Assembly (NCBI RefSeq): GCF_020829665.1
Contig: NZ_JAIVFT010000013.1
Span: 142,922-206,921, forward strand
Source of the DNA: Nostoc sp. CHAB 5824
GTDB taxonomy: Bacteria; Cyanobacteriota; Cyanobacteriia; Cyanobacteriales; Nostocaceae
Reading direction: 5' to 3'
DNA: 64,000 nt
The notes under the pieces: model-generated
Told to the model about the DNA's origin: nothing
The model's input: the letters and a program-made list of their open reading frames with translations, nothing else
Database searches by the model: none
Program-made: the position numbers and the translations under genes
Part shown: positions 17,737 through 26,477 of the stretch, piece by piece
Position numbering within the stretch: the stretch's first letter is position 1
Layout of the letters: each line of letters starts with the position of its first letter

Positions 17737-18726
17737 ATGAGTAACAGATACCTTCGTGTCTTTCTAATTTACGGTTCTGAAGATAGAAGTGCTGTCCGCA
17801 AAATTTATTCAAGATTGCGAGAAGACGGTGTGAAGCCGTGGTTTGATGAGAAAGAATTGTTACCAGGGCAAGATTGGAATTTGGAAATAAAGCAGGCTGC
17901 TCGAAGTAGTGACGCTATATTGGTGTGTTTGTCTTCATGTTCAGTTCGTAAAGAGGGTTATATCCAAAAGGAAATTAAGCTTGCATTGGATATAGCTGAA
18001 GAGAAACCAGACGGCACAATTTTTATTATTCCTGTAAAGCTTGATCCGTGTGAACTGCCTTTGCGTTTGCAGAATTGGCAATGGGTGGATTGGGGTAACG
18101 TTGACGCTTATGACAAGGTTCTTCGTGCTTTGCGTGCACGCGCAGCTGAATGTGGTGTGGATCACCTGCCAGGTGCAGGGCCGCTAGTTCAGATTGCACG
18201 ACCTTTTGACAGTCTCCCAGCACGCTTAATTTACAGAGCTGCGGATTTAAGAGATTTGATTCACAAGAACCAGGATGGTCAATTATCATCTGATGATGTT
18301 CCAGTACTGCCTTTAGAAAAAGTAGCTGCTATTACTGATGAGGCGCTTACCGAAATTCTCAGTAGGTTCCAGAGCGATGAGCGTAGAGCCGAAGAGAAGG
18401 AAAAATTGCTAGCATTAATCGGAATTCACTCACCCTATAGAGAATGGCAAGAGGTCAACACAAAGAATCATTGTTTTCGTAATGACTTAGACTTTGAGGA
18501 GATTCAGAACGTGATACAACGAGTTCCAGTAAGGTCATCTAATGTATCGTCCATTGGCTATGATGCACAAACTAAAATACTGGAAGTAGAGTTTCATTCT
18601 AGCTCTGTCTATCACTATTTCAGCGTTCCTGAGCATCTTTTTCATGGACTTCTCAGTGCGTCTTCTCACGGTAAGTATCTCAATAATTACATTAAATCTA
18701 GCTATGCCTATCAACAAATACGGTAA
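17737..18726 (+). CDS. TIR-KTSC domain protein
   Basis: 329 residues. The N-terminal TIR domain (about 5-135) has RVFLIYGSEDR, a BB-loop WFDEKELLPGQDW, and YIQKEIKLAL whose Glu79 aligns with the catalytic Glu of NAD-cleaving TIRs. A charged linker (about 160-250) follows. The C-terminal segment (about 265-329: SSNVSSIGYDAQTKILEVEF, YHYFSVPEHLFHGLL, SHGKYLNNYI) is a KTSC domain, a small nucleic-acid-binding module of lysyl-tRNA synthetase type. A role in abortive defence by NAD depletion is inferred. Its TIR is a close paralogue of the TIR in the next gene, 46 nt downstream. Confidence 0.88.
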   Translation: MSNRYLRVFLIYGSEDRSAVRKIYSRLREDGVKPWFDEKELLPGQDWNLEIKQAARSSDAILVCLSSCSVRKEGYIQKEIKLALDIAEEKPDGTIFIIPVKLDPCELPLRLQNWQWVDWGNVDAYDKVLRALRARAAECGVDHLPGAGPLVQIARPFDSLPARLIYRAADLRDLIHKNQDGQLSSDDVPVLPLEKVAAITDEALTEILSRFQSDERRAEEKEKLLALIGIHSPYREWQEVNTKNHCFRNDLDFEEIQNVIQRVPVRSSNVSSIGYDAQTKILEVEFHSSSVYHYFSVPEHLFHGLLSASSHGKYLNNYIKSSYAYQQIR

Positions 18727-18771
18727 TTTCTAGGTTTACGTACCCAAAAAACTTATATAAAAATTCTATGC

Positions 18772-20139
18772 ATGGATAACAAAGTTAAGATCCTGTTTTT
18801 AGCAGCCGATCCCAGTGATGCTACACGATTACGGTTAGGGCAGGAGTTACGCGATATTCGTGAGCACCTCCAACGCTCTAAACAACGAGATGGTTTTGTT
18901 TTGGAGTCTCGTGAATCTGTACGTCCAGGCGATATAACCCAAGCGATCTTTGATATTGAGCCTCAAATTGTTCACTTTTCTGGGCATGGCATGAGTACCG
19001 GGGAACTCTGCTTTGAAAATATTTTGGGGAAAACGCAGTCAGTACAACCCGATGCATTAGCCAGCTTATTTGAGTTAGTAGCTGAACAAGTTAACTGTGT
19101 AGTTTTGAATGCTTGCTATTCCGAGACTCAAGCAAAAGCAATTGCTAAACACATTCCTTTTGTTGTTGGCATGAATCAATCTATCGGAGATAGAGCGGCA
19201 ATCACGTTTGCTATTGGATTTTACAAAGCTCTAGGTGCAGGCCATTCATTTGAAAAATCATATAAATTTGCTCAAGTAGAAATGCAATTGGAGAGTAGCC
19301 CAGAAAATTTAACACCTGTTTTATATGTAAAAGACAATACGTTTCCTTTGGTTGCACCATTCAAGTCTATTACTCCGTCTCAAATTCCAGCAGATTTATT
19401 TCAAACATCTACATTTTTAATAGATCACGAAGCTGAAAACCTAGAGAAAGTAAATGTAGAAGATTCTCTTCAAAGTATTACTGTCGAAGATGCTATTCGA
19501 CGTTTTGATGTATCACCTATTGTCAAACGTTTTGGAACATGGGCAGTAACTACCTATGGCGTAGAATGTCTTGCTACCTACTATCCAATTGAAATCGAGA
19601 GAGTTGATGAAACAGACTGGCTCGATCATATGCGAGGTAAAACCTGGACTAATATAATCGATTTTTCAGAAGCTTTATCGTATGCACGCGAGTTAAATAA
19701 GATGAGAAAAAGCTTTTCTATTTCAGGCAAATTACTCAAAGTATTCTTGTGTCATGGTAGTGAGGATAAGCCTGCTGTGCGTAAGCTTTACTATCAACTC
19801 TTAGCTACTGGCATTGAACCTTGGTTAGATGAGGAGAATCTGTTACCTGGACAGGATTGGAAATATGAAATTGCAAAAGCAGTCCGTGCAAGTGATGTAG
19901 TCCTGGTTTGCTTATCACGCACATCAGTAAACAAAACTGGTTTTGTTCAGAAAGAAATCAAGTATGCTCTTGATGTAGCTGATGAGAAACCTGAAGGAGC
20001 GATTTTCCTGATACCCGTGAGGTTAGAAGAGTGTACTATTCCGGAGCAGCTTAGTGGAAAGCAGTGGTTAGATTTATTCCAAGACAAAGGTTTAAACCGT
20101 CTGATAAAATCCTTGCAAGCTTGTGTTCGCAGCATTTAA
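18772..20139 (+). CDS. CHAT protease-TIR fusion protein
   Basis: 455 residues. Residues 1-190 form a CHAT-type caspase-like domain with His72 (HFSGHG) and Cys115 (LNACYS), the catalytic pair. A linker (about 190-320) carries no motif I recognise. Residues about 322-455 form a TIR domain (KVFLCHGSEDK, WLDEENLLPGQDW, FVQKEIKYAL) nearly parallel to the TIR of the preceding gene. Both act in the cytoplasm by prediction. Protease plus NADase in one chain, beside a second TIR protein, suggests a two-gene signalling or antiphage module. Confidence 0.88.
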   Translation: MDNKVKILFLAADPSDATRLRLGQELRDIREHLQRSKQRDGFVLESRESVRPGDITQAIFDIEPQIVHFSGHGMSTGELCFENILGKTQSVQPDALASLFELVAEQVNCVVLNACYSETQAKAIAKHIPFVVGMNQSIGDRAAITFAIGFYKALGAGHSFEKSYKFAQVEMQLESSPENLTPVLYVKDNTFPLVAPFKSITPSQIPADLFQTSTFLIDHEAENLEKVNVEDSLQSITVEDAIRRFDVSPIVKRFGTWAVTTYGVECLATYYPIEIERVDETDWLDHMRGKTWTNIIDFSEALSYARELNKMRKSFSISGKLLKVFLCHGSEDKPAVRKLYYQLLATGIEPWLDEENLLPGQDWKYEIAKAVRASDVVLVCLSRTSVNKTGFVQKEIKYALDVADEKPEGAIFLIPVRLEECTIPEQLSGKQWLDLFQDKGLNRLIKSLQACVRSI

Positions 20140-20286
20140 TCTAAAAATCGTCATTTAAAATAGTCTTTTGTTTTACAGTTTTTCTTTAAGCAAAATGCAA
20201 GTAAAATCTAAAAACGAGACTCCATAAGAGTTATACTATCTAAAGCATCAAAACAGATTGTTCCTAAACAACGCTGAAACTTGCAT

Positions 20287-21753
20287 TTAGGCTAAAAATA
20301 GGCTTTTTTTTCTCCTGCCGCAAAAAAAATTTTGCATTATATGATGTTGAAGTGCGTTAGCGCGTAGCCCGCCGCAGGCATCGCTAGGTTCGGAGTAATC
20401 CCAAGAGTGCATTTGACGGAAAGGAAGACCCATCTTTTGGAAGACGTACTTCTCTTTCACACCAGAAGCTACTAGGTCAGGCTTCAGCGCCTTGATAAAT
20501 TCCTCGAATTCGTAAGCGGTAACGTCGTCATAAACGATGGTGCCGTTTTCGATGTAGTGAGTGGTACGTTTGTAGTCGTCATTATGAGCGAACTCATAAC
20601 CTGTACCAATCATCTTCATGCCCAAGTCTTGGAAAGCTGGGACAACGTGGCGAGGACGTAGACCACCAACCATGATGGCAACGGTCTTACCTTCCAAGCG
20701 GGGGCGGTACTTAGCAACTACCGCATCCATTGTTGGCTGATACTTGGCGATAACTTTCTCAGCGTTTGCTTGGATTGTTTCGTCAAACTTAGAAGCGATT
20801 TCCCGTAAAGATTCAGCAATCTTGGTGGGGCCGAAGAAATTGTATTCCAACCAGGGTATACCGTAAGCTTCTTCCATGTGACGGCTGATGTAGTTCATCG
20901 ACCGGTAACAGTGGATGAGGTTCATCTTCACATTGGGGGTCATCAACATTTCGTTGATAGTGCCATCACCAGACCACTGAGCGACTACGCGCAAGCCGAT
21001 TTCTTCTAACAGGATGCGGCTAGCCCAAGCATCACCACCGATGTTGTAGTCACCAATGATGGCTACATCATAAGGAGTACCTTCAAACTGAAGTGTACCG
21101 TCTTTCTTAGCTTGATCTGCTCTGGTGAACACCCAGTCACGAACCATGTCGTTAGCGATGTGGTGTCCCAAAGATTGGGAAACACCCCGGAAGCCTTCAC
21201 AACGCACAGGTACAACTGGCTTGCCAATTTCTTTCGATGTCTTCCGAGCAACAGCTTCGATGTCATCCCCAATTAGACCGATAGGGCATTCAGATTGAAT
21301 GGAAACACCACGGTTGAGGGGGAAAAGTACATCAAGTTCTTGGATTAGCTTGACAAGTTTCTTGTCACCACCGAAAACGATATCTCTTTCTTGGAAGTCA
21401 GAGGTGAAGTGCATGGTACCAAAGGTATCAATACCTGTGGTGCCGATGTAGTAGTTACGACGACCAGACCAAGACCAGTAACCGCAACCTACAGGCCCGT
21501 GGCTGATGTGGATCATGTCCTTAATAGGGCCCCAAACCACACCTTTAGAACCGGCGTAAGCACAACCACGAGCGGTCATTACACCAGGAAGGGATTTGAT
21601 GTTAGACTTAACGCCGCAGTCGGACTTACCTTCTTCGTATACACTTAAGTGCTTTTCCCGTTTTTTCTTAGCTTTATCGGGGTAAGCGTCTAGAACTTCT
21701 TTAATTAGTTCTTTTCTTTCTTCGATGATGTTTTGATTTTCTGGAGGTGTCAT
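20287..21753 (-). CDS. nifD: nifD 5' part, nitrogenase MoFe alpha subunit, interrupted
   Basis: 488 residues, of which 1-454 are true NifD (Cys ligands for the P-cluster in the N-terminal part, FeMo-cofactor Cys in IHCYRSMNYI, and the cofactor His449 in QMHSWDYS). After the core GGATTACTCCG (20391-20401, minus strand reading) the frame continues for 34 foreign residues to a stop at 20287, through a dispersed repeat. The usual C-terminus (GPYHG..GFAIFARDMD type, about 45 residues) is absent. This is exactly where the Anabaena nifD element sits; excision by XisA-type recombinase in heterocysts would restore the gene. As it stands the protein is probably inactive. It follows nifH by 169 nt. Confidence 0.95.
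   Translation of the reverse strand: MTPPENQNIIEERKELIKEVLDAYPDKAKKKREKHLSVYEEGKSDCGVKSNIKSLPGVMTARGCAYAGSKGVVWGPIKDMIHISHGPVGCGYWSWSGRRNYYIGTTGIDTFGTMHFTSDFQERDIVFGGDKKLVKLIQELDVLFPLNRGVSIQSECPIGLIGDDIEAVARKTSKEIGKPVVPVRCEGFRGVSQSLGHHIANDMVRDWVFTRADQAKKDGTLQFEGTPYDVAIIGDYNIGGDAWASRILLEEIGLRVVAQWSGDGTINEMLMTPNVKMNLIHCYRSMNYISRHMEEAYGIPWLEYNFFGPTKIAESLREIASKFDETIQANAEKVIAKYQPTMDAVVAKYRPRLEGKTVAIMVGGLRPRHVVPAFQDLGMKMIGTGYEFAHNDDYKRTTHYIENGTIVYDDVTAYEFEEFIKALKPDLVASGVKEKYVFQKMGLPFRQMHSWDYSEPSDACGGLRANALQHHIMQNFFCGRRKKSLFLA
20391..20401. other. nifD-element core site (attachment site)
   Basis: Plus strand CGGAGTAATCC, i.e. GGATTACTCCG in nifD direction. This equals the 11-bp direct repeat known to flank the nifD excision element of Anabaena PCC 7120. 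NifD homology stops exactly here. No second copy was found by eye in 1-20390, so the other element end lies outside the window. Confidence 0.9.
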
Positions 21754-21789
21754 ATTTAGCCTCTGTGACTCGTAAGGATCGGGGCATAG

Positions 21790-21806
21790 GGGGACTAGGA
21801 GTCCCC
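21790..21806. promoter_or_regulatory. stem-loop in the nifH-nifD spacer
   Basis: GGGGACT-AGG-AGTCCCC, a perfect 7-bp stem. The spacer also has a heptamer-type repeat (AAGGTAAAAGGTAAAAGGTC, 21834-21853) partly complementary to CCTTTTTCCTTTTTCC at 21877-21892. Such spacers are thought to protect the upstream nifH message and lower nifD expression; that is inference here. Confidence 0.55.
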
Positions 21807-21922
21807 TCTAAGGTTAGGGAGAGATTAGAGGGAAAGGTAAAAGGTAAAAGGTCAAAGGTCAAATTTGAGATTCTTCCTTTTTCCTTTTTCCTTGTGCTAA
21901 AGCGTTATTTATTAGCAGCGAC

Positions 21923-22816
21923 TTAGACTACAGGAGCTTCAGCAGCAGTCTTACCAACCAACTTGGCAGCATTTTCGTCGCTTTCAAGGATACCGAATTC
22001 AATCAACAATTCTTCTAGTTCTTCCATTTCGATGGGTGTAGGAATAGCCAGATTTTTGTTGTCGATAATTTTCTGAGCCAAAATCCGATATTCGTTAGCT
22101 TGGTTGCTTTCAGGAGCATACTCGTTAACGGTCATGCGGCGCAATTCTGCGTGTTGAACAATGTTGTCACGGGGTACGTAGTGAATCATTTGGGTGTTCA
22201 ACCGTTTTGCCAAGGTTTCGATCAATTCGATTTCCCGGTCTGTGTTACGGCTGTTACAAATCAAACCACCCAAGCGCACGCCACCTGTGTGAGCATACTT
22301 AAGAACACCACGAGCGATGTTGTTAGCAGCGTACATCGCCATCATTTCACCAGATGTAACGATGTAGATTTCTTGTGCCTTACCTTCACGGATAGGCATT
22401 GCGAAACCACCACACACAACGTCACCTAATACGTCGTAAGATACGAAGTCTAGGTCTTGGTAAGCACCATTTTCTTCTAAGAAGTTGATGGCGGTGATAA
22501 TACCACGACCAGCGCAACCTACACCGGGTTCTGGACCACCAGATTCTACGCAACGAACGTCACGGAAACCCTTCAGCATTACTTCTTCGATTTCGATATC
22601 TTCTACTGCACCACGTTCTGCGGCGAGGTGAAGAACGGTTGTTTGAGCCTTGCTGTGTAGCATCAAACGGGTGGAGTCAGCTTTAGGGTCGCAACCGACG
22701 ATGAGGATGCGTTGACCCATTTCTGCCATAGCTGCCAAGGTGTTTTGGGAGGTGGTAGATTTACCGATACCGCCCTTACCGTAGAAAGCTATCTGTCTTA
22801 TATTTTCTTCTGTCAT
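21923..22816 (-). CDS. nifH: NifH, nitrogenase Fe protein
   Basis: 297 residues, normal length. P-loop GKGGIGKST, switch regions, and the two [4Fe-4S]-bridging cysteines in GVGCAGRG and DVVCGGFAMP. The dimer delivers electrons to the MoFe protein with ATP hydrolysis and is needed for cofactor maturation. It follows glbN and a 347-nt spacer, and precedes nifD. Intact. Confidence 0.99.
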   Translation of the reverse strand: MTEENIRQIAFYGKGGIGKSTTSQNTLAAMAEMGQRILIVGCDPKADSTRLMLHSKAQTTVLHLAAERGAVEDIEIEEVMLKGFRDVRCVESGGPEPGVGCAGRGIITAINFLEENGAYQDLDFVSYDVLGDVVCGGFAMPIREGKAQEIYIVTSGEMMAMYAANNIARGVLKYAHTGGVRLGGLICNSRNTDREIELIETLAKRLNTQMIHYVPRDNIVQHAELRRMTVNEYAPESNQANEYRILAQKIIDNKNLAIPTPIEMEELEELLIEFGILESDENAAKLVGKTAAEAPVV

Positions 22817-23163
22817 TGTTCGTGTTTCCCTGCAATTGGTTGGTTGGTGGGTCTGTGCGTTTGTCAGTTGCGTTCACGCCAGTTGAGCGACAGTAGTGAG
22901 CGCGTGTAGAGCATCGTTAATAGCATTGGCATAAATGCCTGCTGGGGGCGATCGCTCCACAGCTAAAATTATTGAAAGTAAGTACATCTCTTTGCTGGTT
23001 AAATTTTTTTCTTTTTGTTTTTTGTCCTTTGTCCTTTGTCATTTGTTCTGACAAAGAACAAAGAAAATTACGCGATTTACAAATACGTCATAATGTGTTT
23101 CAGCTTGCAAGATTCAATAGGACTTGATGTTGTTATTTGTCAACAATCAATCCACAAGTCCTA
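22817..23163. promoter_or_regulatory. glbN-nifH spacer, probable nifH promoter
   Basis: 347 nt without a gene. It contains tandem TTTGTCC heptamers (about 23021-23040) and a partly complementary ACAAAGAACAAAG (23052-23064) that can fold back on them. Processing sites or a nifH promoter are expected here in heterocystous strains; I see no sure promoter boxes. Confidence 0.4.
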
Positions 23164-23520
23164 TTACTTGTTCAAAATAGCGCCCTTCATATTTGTGACG
23201 CGATCTAGTGCAGCTTTGGTGTTTTCTGCTGACACTCCACGCACAGCCATTGCTTCACCGAGATGCTTGGCGATCGCATCGAAGTGTGGTTGCTGTAGAT
23301 TCAATCCTGCGTGGGTTTTGTCCATTGGACGACCGCCGTATTGCTTTGGCCCTTCAAATATTTGAGCTAAGAAAGCAACTAGATGATTGCGTTGCTTCGC
23401 CATGTCTGTACCAGCAAAAATGGGACTGAGGAGGCTGTCTGTGGCAATGCGTTTGTGGAGTTCATCTACTACTTGTTCAATAGCTGGTTGTCCACCAATA
23501 TTGTCGTACAATGTGCTCAT
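23164..23520 (-). CDS. glbN: cyanoglobin (truncated haemoglobin)
   Basis: 118 residues. TrHb group I: STLYDNIGGQPAIEQVVDELHKRI, FAGTDMAKQRNHLVAFLAQIFEGPKQYGGRPM and HAGLNLQQPHFDAIAKHL, with the proximal His in the F-helix segment. A globin between nifU and nifH is known from Nostoc commune, where it binds oxygen with high affinity and is made under nitrogen starvation. Same strand and spacing suggest it belongs to the nif operon and may supply O2 to terminal oxidases or buffer O2 in heterocysts (inference). Confidence 0.95.
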   Translation of the reverse strand: MSTLYDNIGGQPAIEQVVDELHKRIATDSLLSPIFAGTDMAKQRNHLVAFLAQIFEGPKQYGGRPMDKTHAGLNLQQPHFDAIAKHLGEAMAVRGVSAENTKAALDRVTNMKGAILNK

Positions 23521-23743
23521 ATCCTGTTCCTTTGAAGCGAGTTGGATGATGAAATTTGCAAGTAGGCGCTTAATGTATGAAGGCTATATGCTGTTAGCCG
23601 TGATAGCTAATCTAGCTATCGGTTCTCGGTAAGATTGAAGCATTGATGTGGAGACAATTATATGGTTCAAATCCTACTTTCTGTTCCTGGCTGAATGCAT
23701 ATTAGAGCGTATTTGTAGAGTACGTTAAGTCCTACAGCAATTC

Positions 23744-24643
23744 CTAAACTGCTTCAACTACAAGGCTCTTGCTGACACGATCTTGTAATCTAGCTTCGAT
23801 CGCAATTTTTAGAGTTGCTGTACTACTAGAACAGGAACCGCAAGCACCTTGCAGTACAACTTTAACGCGATCGCCTTCTACATCATAGAGTTCTACATCT
23901 CCCCCGTCTGCAATCAGTACGGGTCTGACTTCTTCATCGAGAACCTTTTGAATTAGAGCAATCTTTTGCACGTTTGTTAGCGATCGTTGCTTTGAAGTAA
24001 CAATTTCTGTGGCAACTTGTACGCCGTAATTGTTGAGAGCAGGTGAGGCGTATTCCTGTTGAACTGATCTAATAATATCATCGATATTCGCTAGACAGGA
24101 ACCGCATCCGCCACCAGCTTTTACATAATTTGTTACTTGCTCGGCATCCGTGAGATGATTTTCTAGAATCACGCGACGGATTTTAGATTCGCTGATGCCA
24201 AAGCAACTGCAAATTAACGCGCCTTCATCGTCATCATCATGGCTAGCTAAAGGAATGCCACGATAATTATAGATAGCGGCTTCTAGAGCTTCTTGTCCCA
24301 TGACAGAGCAATGCATCTTTGCTTCTGGCAAACCACCAAGGTAATCTGCAATGTCTTTGTTGGACACTTTCAGAGCTTCATCTAAGGTTAAACCCTTGAT
24401 CATTTCGGTTAATGCACTAGAAGATGCGATCGCACTAGTACAACCAAAGGTTTGAAAACGGGCATCTAGAATCTTATCAGATTCTACTTCTACTTTCAGG
24501 TGCAATCTCAGAGCATCACCGCAAGCAATGCTACCAATTTCGCCCGTTGCAACCTTAACTCCAGGTTCGCTCGTTTCTTCGATTGCTCCCTGATTTTTGG
24601 GATCGTAAAACAGTTCTAATACTTTATCAGTGTAATCCCACAT
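23744..24643 (-). CDS. nifU: NifU, Fe-S cluster scaffold
   Basis: 299 residues with the three NifU domains: N-terminal IscU-like (Cys in FGCTSAIASSSALTEM and MHCSVMG), central [2Fe-2S] domain (ICSCFGIS ... GGGCGSCL), and C-terminal Nfu domain (CGSCSSST). It assembles clusters from NifS sulfur and passes them to NifB, NifH and NifD/K. It follows nifS by 125 nt that contain near-repeats of GAGTGCTGAGTA. Confidence 0.98.
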   Translation of the reverse strand: MWDYTDKVLELFYDPKNQGAIEETSEPGVKVATGEIGSIACGDALRLHLKVEVESDKILDARFQTFGCTSAIASSSALTEMIKGLTLDEALKVSNKDIADYLGGLPEAKMHCSVMGQEALEAAIYNYRGIPLASHDDDDEGALICSCFGISESKIRRVILENHLTDAEQVTNYVKAGGGCGSCLANIDDIIRSVQQEYASPALNNYGVQVATEIVTSKQRSLTNVQKIALIQKVLDEEVRPVLIADGGDVELYDVEGDRVKVVLQGACGSCSSSTATLKIAIEARLQDRVSKSLVVEAV

Positions 24644-24768
24644 ATTGAGTGCTGAGTAATGAGTGGTGAGTGCTGAGTGGGGAGTTGTGAGTAGTAAATT
24701 CCCTATTCCTTAAATTAACTCTGAGTGCTGAGTAAGGAGTAGTAAATTCTTTATTCCCTATTCTCTAA

Positions 24769-25989
24769 TTAACGGTGTGCTAGTGCTTGCTCTTGTTCTT
24801 GCAGCCAACCTGCATCATCATTTTTGAAGGGTGAGAGAGCGCGTAAACGTTCCACAATACTGGGCATTACCTCTATTACTCGATCGATTTCTGCTTCTGT
24901 GGTGTAGCGACAAAGACTGAAGCGAATAGAACCGTGCAAAGTTGTGTAGGGTAAGCCCATTGCCCGCAGGACGTGGGAAGGTTCCAGTGAACCGGAGGTG
25001 CAAGCTGAACCAGATGATGCACAGATACCGTATTTATTCAAGGATAGTAAGATAGCTTCACCTTCAATATACTTGAAGCCGATATTTGTGGTGTTGGGCA
25101 ATCTCTGCGTAGCGTCACCGTTAACGACACAATCGCGAATTGTAGCGAGTAAAGTTTGTTCGAGGCGATCGCGCAGCTTTCTTTCTCTTGCGATCGCTTC
25201 TTCTAAGTGTAACAGTTCCAGTTCCGCAGCTTTGCCCAAGGCAATAATTGCTGGAACATTCTCTGTTCCCGCCCTACGTCCGCGTTCTTGGTGTCCCCCA
25301 ATCATGAAGGGACGGAACCGAACCCCGCGCCGAATATATAAAGCACCAATTCCTTTCGGCCCGTGCAGCTTGTGACCAGACAGAGTTAACATATCTACTG
25401 TGCTAGTCTTCATATTCAACGGGATTTTCCCCACTGCTTGCACTGCATCTACATGGAAGATAGCGCCATATTCTTTGACGCGCAACCCAATTTGCTCAAT
25501 CGGGAAAATCGTGCCGGTTTCGTTATTAGCATACATAATTGTCACCAGGGCGGTGTTACCAGTCAAGGAAGCTTCTAGTTCATCTAGATCCAGCTGCCCT
25601 TGATGATTTACTGATAAATAGGTAACACTATAACCTTGGGTTTCTAATTGTTTGCAGACATTGAGTACTGCTGGGTGTTCAACTTGGGTAGTGATGATGT
25701 GTCGCTTTTCTGGTTGCGCCAACAGTGCGGCTCGAATCGCCGCGTTATCTCCCTCAGTACCGCAACTTGTGTAGACAATTTCAGACTCATCGGCTCCGAG
25801 TATGGCTGCAAGTTGTTTTCTTGCTGTTCTCACTGCTTTACCGACTTGCCCACCAAAAGTATGCATACTGGAAGGATTGCCGTAATAATCTGTCAGGTAA
25901 GGTAGCATTACCTCTATAACTTCTGGGTCTACCTTAGTGGTCGCATTATTATCGAGATAGATGCAGTTATTTTGCATTGTTGTCTTCAA
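24769..25989 (-). CDS. nifS: NifS cysteine desulfurase
   Basis: 406 residues. Class V PLP enzyme: HVDAVQA (PLP Asp), SGHKLHGPKG (Schiff-base Lys), and the active Cys in SSGSACTSG. It supplies sulfur for NifU and nitrogenase clusters. Start ATG at 25989, 22 nt after fdxN. The last ~10 residues (QEQEQALAHR) are a charged tail. Confidence 0.98.
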   Translation of the reverse strand: MKTTMQNNCIYLDNNATTKVDPEVIEVMLPYLTDYYGNPSSMHTFGGQVGKAVRTARKQLAAILGADESEIVYTSCGTEGDNAAIRAALLAQPEKRHIITTQVEHPAVLNVCKQLETQGYSVTYLSVNHQGQLDLDELEASLTGNTALVTIMYANNETGTIFPIEQIGLRVKEYGAIFHVDAVQAVGKIPLNMKTSTVDMLTLSGHKLHGPKGIGALYIRRGVRFRPFMIGGHQERGRRAGTENVPAIIALGKAAELELLHLEEAIARERKLRDRLEQTLLATIRDCVVNGDATQRLPNTTNIGFKYIEGEAILLSLNKYGICASSGSACTSGSLEPSHVLRAMGLPYTTLHGSIRFSLCRYTTEAEIDRVIEVMPSIVERLRALSPFKNDDAGWLQEQEQALAHR

Positions 25990-26011
25990 TTACAAATTAG
26001 GAATTATTTAA

Positions 26012-26368
26012 TTAAGCTTCAGAACCCACTGATTGGGATTGACGCTTTTGCAACTGCTCTGAGTATTTCTGGGAATAGCAGTTAAACCAACGTTCCCAGT
26101 AATCTTGTTTATTTGTTAATTTAGCAACTACGCGGTTGTAATCCGCAAACCAGCCTTCCCAATAATCGCTAGGCTGCTTAACGCAACCGTTGCAGGTGGG
26201 ACAACCAGCTTTACACTGAGGCACGGTATGAATGCTACCAATACAGTTTGTACAAAGTTCAGGGTCAATCCAGTGCTGTCCGTCAACCACTTTAATTGCA
26301 TTTGTGGGACATACCGTTAGACAGAGATTGCAGGAAATACACTGGCTAGTAAGAATTTTGTAAGCCAT
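26012..26368 (-). CDS. fdxN: FdxN, 2x[4Fe-4S] ferredoxin
   Basis: 118 residues. First cluster motif CISCNLCLTVCP and second CTNCIGSIHTVPQCKAGCP of the NifB-associated ferredoxin type, then a Trp-rich tail. In Anabaena this gene is split by the fdxN element; here it is continuous, so that element is absent. It probably gives electrons for NifB chemistry. It lies between nifB and nifS in one operon. Confidence 0.97.
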   Translation of the reverse strand: MAYKILTSQCISCNLCLTVCPTNAIKVVDGQHWIDPELCTNCIGSIHTVPQCKAGCPTCNGCVKQPSDYWEGWFADYNRVVAKLTNKQDYWERWFNCYSQKYSEQLQKRQSQSVGSEA

Positions 26369-26477
26369 GATTTATTCTCCTTTTTTGGGAATGGGGCAGT
26401 GGGCATTGAGGATTGGGTTTAGGGGAGGGCATTGAGGATAATTCTTATCCCATGCCCTATGCCCCATGCCCCATGCC

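Noticed and set aside
26012..26368. Looked for an fdxN excision element
   Set aside because: fdxN is continuous with both cluster motifs, so no element is inserted.
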